This document shows positions 18,102-20,406 of a DNA stretch of 20,406 nucleotides, one piece after another. Numbering within the stretch: the first letter of the stretch is position 1; each line of letters opens with the position of its first letter. The stretch is taken from positions 1 to 20,406 of the forward strand of contig JBNGIQ010008688.1 of the NCBI GenBank assembly GCA_049999765.1. The letters are read 5' to 3'. The DNA is from Phaeoceros laevis (taxonomy: Eukaryota; Anthocerotophyta; Anthocerotopsida; Notothyladales). Below the pieces are notes generated by a model. That model was not told where the DNA came from. It did no database searches and saw only the letters and a list, made by a program, of their open reading frames with translations. The position numbers and the translations under genes are program-made.

Positions 18102-18628
18102 GGACCTCAAATGTTGTTGTAACTCCCGTTGACAGGCCTGCGTGCAAGCTTTCAAGGACTACTCCCCTCGCGATTCATGAGCACAACATTTTAACTTGAA
18201 AAGCGTGAACAATCTTGCAAACTTTAAGGCGGAGCGATGTTCAAAGCAGGCCTGACACTTGAGCCAAGGTGCCGTAGCGCGCGGGGGCTGTGTAGTCAAA
18301 CCTCTCGGTCATCCTGGCAGAGACAAAGCACGACGAACTCAGCACAAAGCACGGACATAGCAACGACTAATGTGATTCGTTTCTTTTCTTTTCCCAAAGC
18401 AACCTCATTCATCTGCCAGCTAATGAGGGTTGAAGTCCACGGACTGCATCCGTCACGGCGTGGGCGACCCACTTACTACTACTAGGACGAGAGGTCCAGG
18501 GGTATGTCAGCATTGCTGGCAGCTAGTCTAGCTGGCGTACCTTGGAAGTAAAGCCACGCGCTAGTGTCACACTACCGTCACGGCACTCGGCGGCCTATAT
18601 ACCTGTGGACCCCTACGGACTGAGATTT
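18102..18628 (-). other. Upstream region of the receptor kinase
   Basis: No gene is recognised; an 82-codon plus-strand frame at 18237-18485 has no motif. This should hold the kinase 5' UTR and promoter, with its far end bordering the PIF/Harbinger element. Confidence 0.45.
18596..18601 (-). promoter_or_regulatory. Candidate TATA box
   Basis: TATATA within a GC-rich setting reads GGTATATAGGCC on the minus strand, about 495 bases upstream of the kinase ATG. That would imply a long 5' UTR. Because the string is symmetric, it could equally serve the plus-strand transposon side. Confidence 0.25.
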
Positions 18629-18657
18629 GGGGCTGATTTCCCATAGTTCAGTTCGAG

Positions 18658-18746
18658 CGGAATTTCGCCCCAACTACAGCCCAAATAAAAGTTTTACGCG
18701 AAATCTGCCGAACTACGCTCCCGACCAACTGCCCGAAATCTTGCAG
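18658..18746. repeat. Subterminal repeats of the PIF/Harbinger element
   Basis: CGGAATTTCGCCCCAACTAC (18658) is echoed by CGAAATCTGCCGAACTACG (18699) and by CGAAATCTTGCAG (18734). Such short repeats near a transposon end often serve as transposase binding sites. A possible element end GGGGCTGATTTCCC begins at 18629, but the opposite terminus is outside the window, so neither TIR nor target duplication can be checked. Confidence 0.4.
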
Positions 18747-18917
18747 TGCAAAAAACCCTTCCCGGACAGGCCACAGGATTTCGTCCTGTTCGAGGGTTTA
18801 GTTACGTTACTCCCGACCCGGCCGTTTCATGTACCCATCTTCCTCCCCGTGCCGAGAAGGCTGCAATTCCTGGCTGCAAATCTCTTGGCTGTGGGTGCTG
18901 GTGGGTGCGCACGCGCT

Positions 18918-19181
18918 ATGGCGAGGGTGAAGCAGAAGCGCTGGAGATCGAGGCATCCTCCTTGGGTGAAGCTCAAACCGCCAACCAAGAGGACGATGTT
19001 TGGCTGGGCATATTGCCGGTTCACGGATGCACACAGAGCCCAATACTGGGAGCGGGTGCGCACTCGCCAGAAGGAGAATGAAGCCCACAAGGAGGAGAAG
19101 GCACGCCTAGCCGGCGTGCCCCCAGATGTAGGGGGGTCGGAGGAGGTCACCAAGCTTGCGGCTATGGAGGAAACTGCATAA
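18918..19181 (+). pseudogene. Basic N-terminal segment of the Harbinger protein, cut by TAA
   Basis: From ATG 18918 the frame gives 87 residues: MARVKQKRWRSRHPPWVKLK, then a TMFGWAYCRFTDAHRAQYWE segment, a charged RTRQKENEAHKEEKARL helix, and a stop at 19179-19181. The reading frame is the same as that of the transposase downstream, with no other stop between them. So this is probably either the N-terminus of the transposase separated by a nonsense mutation, or a separate small accessory protein. PIF/Harbinger elements usually carry a second Myb/SANT-like protein; I see no clear Myb tryptophan pattern here. Upstream, the open frame extends back to 18627 without motifs. Confidence 0.5.
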
Positions 19182-19211
19182 GAAACTGACCAGCAGGCTG
19201 AGGGAACATGT

Positions 19212-19350
19212 ATTCAGGAGATGGGTGAGGGAACCGAGCTGCAGGAGATGGTTGGAGTGAGCCAAGAGATGGCTGGAGTGAGCCAGGAGATGGCTGAACG
19301 CCAGGAGATGGCTGAACGCGGCCAGGAGATGGCTGAACGCCAGGAGATGG
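19212..19350 (+). repeat. Short in-frame tandem repeats encoding QEMAER/QEMAGVS
   Basis: CAGGAGATGGCTGAACGC and close variants occur about seven times at 15-21 base spacing, always in phase with the transposase reading. The encoded Q-E-M-[AV]-[EG] units could form a charged helix. Length polymorphism would be expected. Confidence 0.85.
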
Positions 19351-20406
19351 CTGTGAGTGAAGACCTACCTCAGCCGGAAGAGCCCAACCAACCTCAGCAA
19401 CCACAAGACGAACCAGCTGCTGAGCCTCCCATCCAGCAGGTGCACAGGCATAGGAAACTCATAGCTGTGCTGATTTTGAACATAGCCTTCGTCATTTTCA
19501 CCTTCTGCAGCGGCTTATTGCTCAAACCACCAAAGCTGCCAAGCTTGGGTGGTCTTCCTAGCATAGGTCAGTTGCTCCTAGGAGATGAAGATGACGATGA
19601 TGATGTTTCTGATCTGTCCCAGCAAGTGCTTGCAGCCGTTCACCAGTTACATGTGTTCACGTGGGAGAAATATCTCTCTTTGTGTCAGGATTCTGGGTGG
19701 TGGGTGAAAGAAAGGAGCTCAGCCTGGTTCTGGAAATTTCTCATGACCAGGTATGCTACTGATGAGACTGATGATAGGTGGAAGCGTTGTATGCGCATGT
19801 CTTCTAAGAGGTTCTTTGAGATTGTGGACATCATGAGGCCTCATGTAACGTTAAAGACCACCAACTGGAGGAGTCCACACCCACCTGAGATGCGAATAGG
19901 AGTCTGCATCTTGAAGATGGCAACAGGTTCTAACAATTTTTTGATTTCCGAGCACACAGGGATTGGGGAGTCAACAGTAGTGGACATTTTGCAGCAAGTC
20001 GTGCCTATTTTCAATCAAGTGTTTGCTCACAAGATAGGGTGGCCGGAAGGGGAAGATGGTTTGCTAGATGTCATGGACGGTTTTGCAACGTGGAGTGGCT
20101 TGCCCGGAGTGATGGGAGCAATAGATGGGACGGAGATCAGAATCCAACGCCCTAAAGTGGCAAACCCAAGCCCATGGTTCAACTACAAGCTCAAAGGATT
20201 TAGCATTACTCTTCAAGCCGTTTGTGACTCTAATCGCAGGTTTTTGAGTGTTTCTGCTGGTTGCCCAGGTTCTTACCACGATTCTAGAGTGCTGAGGCTG
20301 AGTGGCCTATACCGGAAGGCACAAGCAAGGGAATATGCTTGGCAACAGAAGAAGGTTCGCCTTTTGCCTGCTCCTGTGCAAGCTCCAGCTGCTGGTAGAG
20401 GAAGGG
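19221..20406 (+). CDS. PIF/Harbinger transposase (DDE_Tnp_4 type), C-terminus beyond window
   Basis: The frame is open from 19182 to the window end; the first ATG is 19221. In order: QEMA repeats (19215-19350), a P/Q-rich linker, a 22-residue hydrophobic segment at 19458-19523 (LIAVLILNIAFVIFTFCSGL), an acidic DEDDDDD run near 19583-19603, then a helical region typical of HARBI1-like transposases (RWKRCMRMSSKRFFEIVDIM, VCILKMATGSNNF, HTGIGESTVVDILQQVVPIF). The catalytic fold begins at MGAIDGTEIRI with Asp at 20124-20126, continues NYKLKGFSITLQAVCDSNRR, and has the second Asp in SYHDSRVL at 20280-20282. The expected Glu lies beyond 20406. Known: these enzymes move elements flanked by 3-bp target duplications. 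The hydrophobic segment is unexpected for a nuclear enzyme. It is not known whether the copy is complete. Confidence 0.85.
   Translation, partial: MGEGTELQEMVGVSQEMAGVSQEMAERQEMAERGQEMAERQEMAVSEDLPQPEEPNQPQQPQDEPAAEPPIQQVHRHRKLIAVLILNIAFVIFTFCSGLLLKPPKLPSLGGLPSIGQLLLGDEDDDDDVSDLSQQVLAAVHQLHVFTWEKYLSLCQDSGWWVKERSSAWFWKFLMTRYATDETDDRWKRCMRMSSKRFFEIVDIMRPHVTLKTTNWRSPHPPEMRIGVCILKMATGSNNFLISEHTGIGESTVVDILQQVVPIFNQVFAHKIGWPEGEDGLLDVMDGFATWSGLPGVMGAIDGTEIRIQRPKVANPSPWFNYKLKGFSITLQAVCDSNRRFLSVSAGCPGSYHDSRVLRLSGLYRKAQAREYAWQQKKVRLLPAPVQAPAAGRGR

Overview
The window looks like nuclear DNA of a land plant, most likely a seed-free lineage such as a fern, lycophyte or bryophyte. Supporting signs are DYW-class PPR relics in three places, a plant receptor kinase, a probable OSB (organellar ssDNA-binding) PDF-motif relic, and pieces of Ty3/gypsy, hAT and PIF/Harbinger elements. 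Only one full-length intact gene is visible: an intronless minus-strand LRR receptor kinase at 15240-18101. Nearly everything else is broken by stops or frame changes. Because the kinase stays open for 953 codons, the breaks elsewhere look biological rather than the product of poor base calling.

The most unusual locus is 1201-2574 (+). RNase-inhibitor-type leucine-rich repeats lead into a domain that reads like an animal-type caspase (C14A), not a plant metacaspase. It has p20 features (an S1-type Arg, an F-V-C strand and an INACR catalytic-Cys motif), an Asp-containing linker, and a p10 half with its own S1-type Arg and an LRKKLYW terminus. The catalytic His position is Tyr. A 35-bp duplication and a TAA interrupt p10. 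A second, homologous LRR fragment without a caspase domain lies at 8710-9288.

Layout: 1-1200, nothing recognised. 1201-2574, LRR-caspase relic. 2835-2922, short tandem duplication. 3580-3935, OSB-type relic. 4383-5229, PPR fragments. 5882-5997, short repeats and a palindrome. 5972-7577, Ty3/gypsy integrase relic ending in a PHD finger, followed by a G-run polypurine tract and probable 3' LTR. 7916-8275, relic with a 31-codon repeat. 8504-8709, hAT-like fragment, directly followed by LRR fragment 2 (8710-9288). 10210-12260, PPR-DYW pseudogene. 12636-12749, exon-like fragment. 12984-13850, GC-rich hairpin tandem repeats. 13880-14230, AT-rich low complexity. 14450-14927 (-), third PPR relic. 15240-18101 (-), LRR receptor kinase. 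18629 to the window end, PIF/Harbinger element whose transposase runs off the edge.

No operon-like cooperation is visible. This is an accessory, transposon-rich stretch with one live receptor gene. All family assignments come from reading motifs by eye; no database search was possible.
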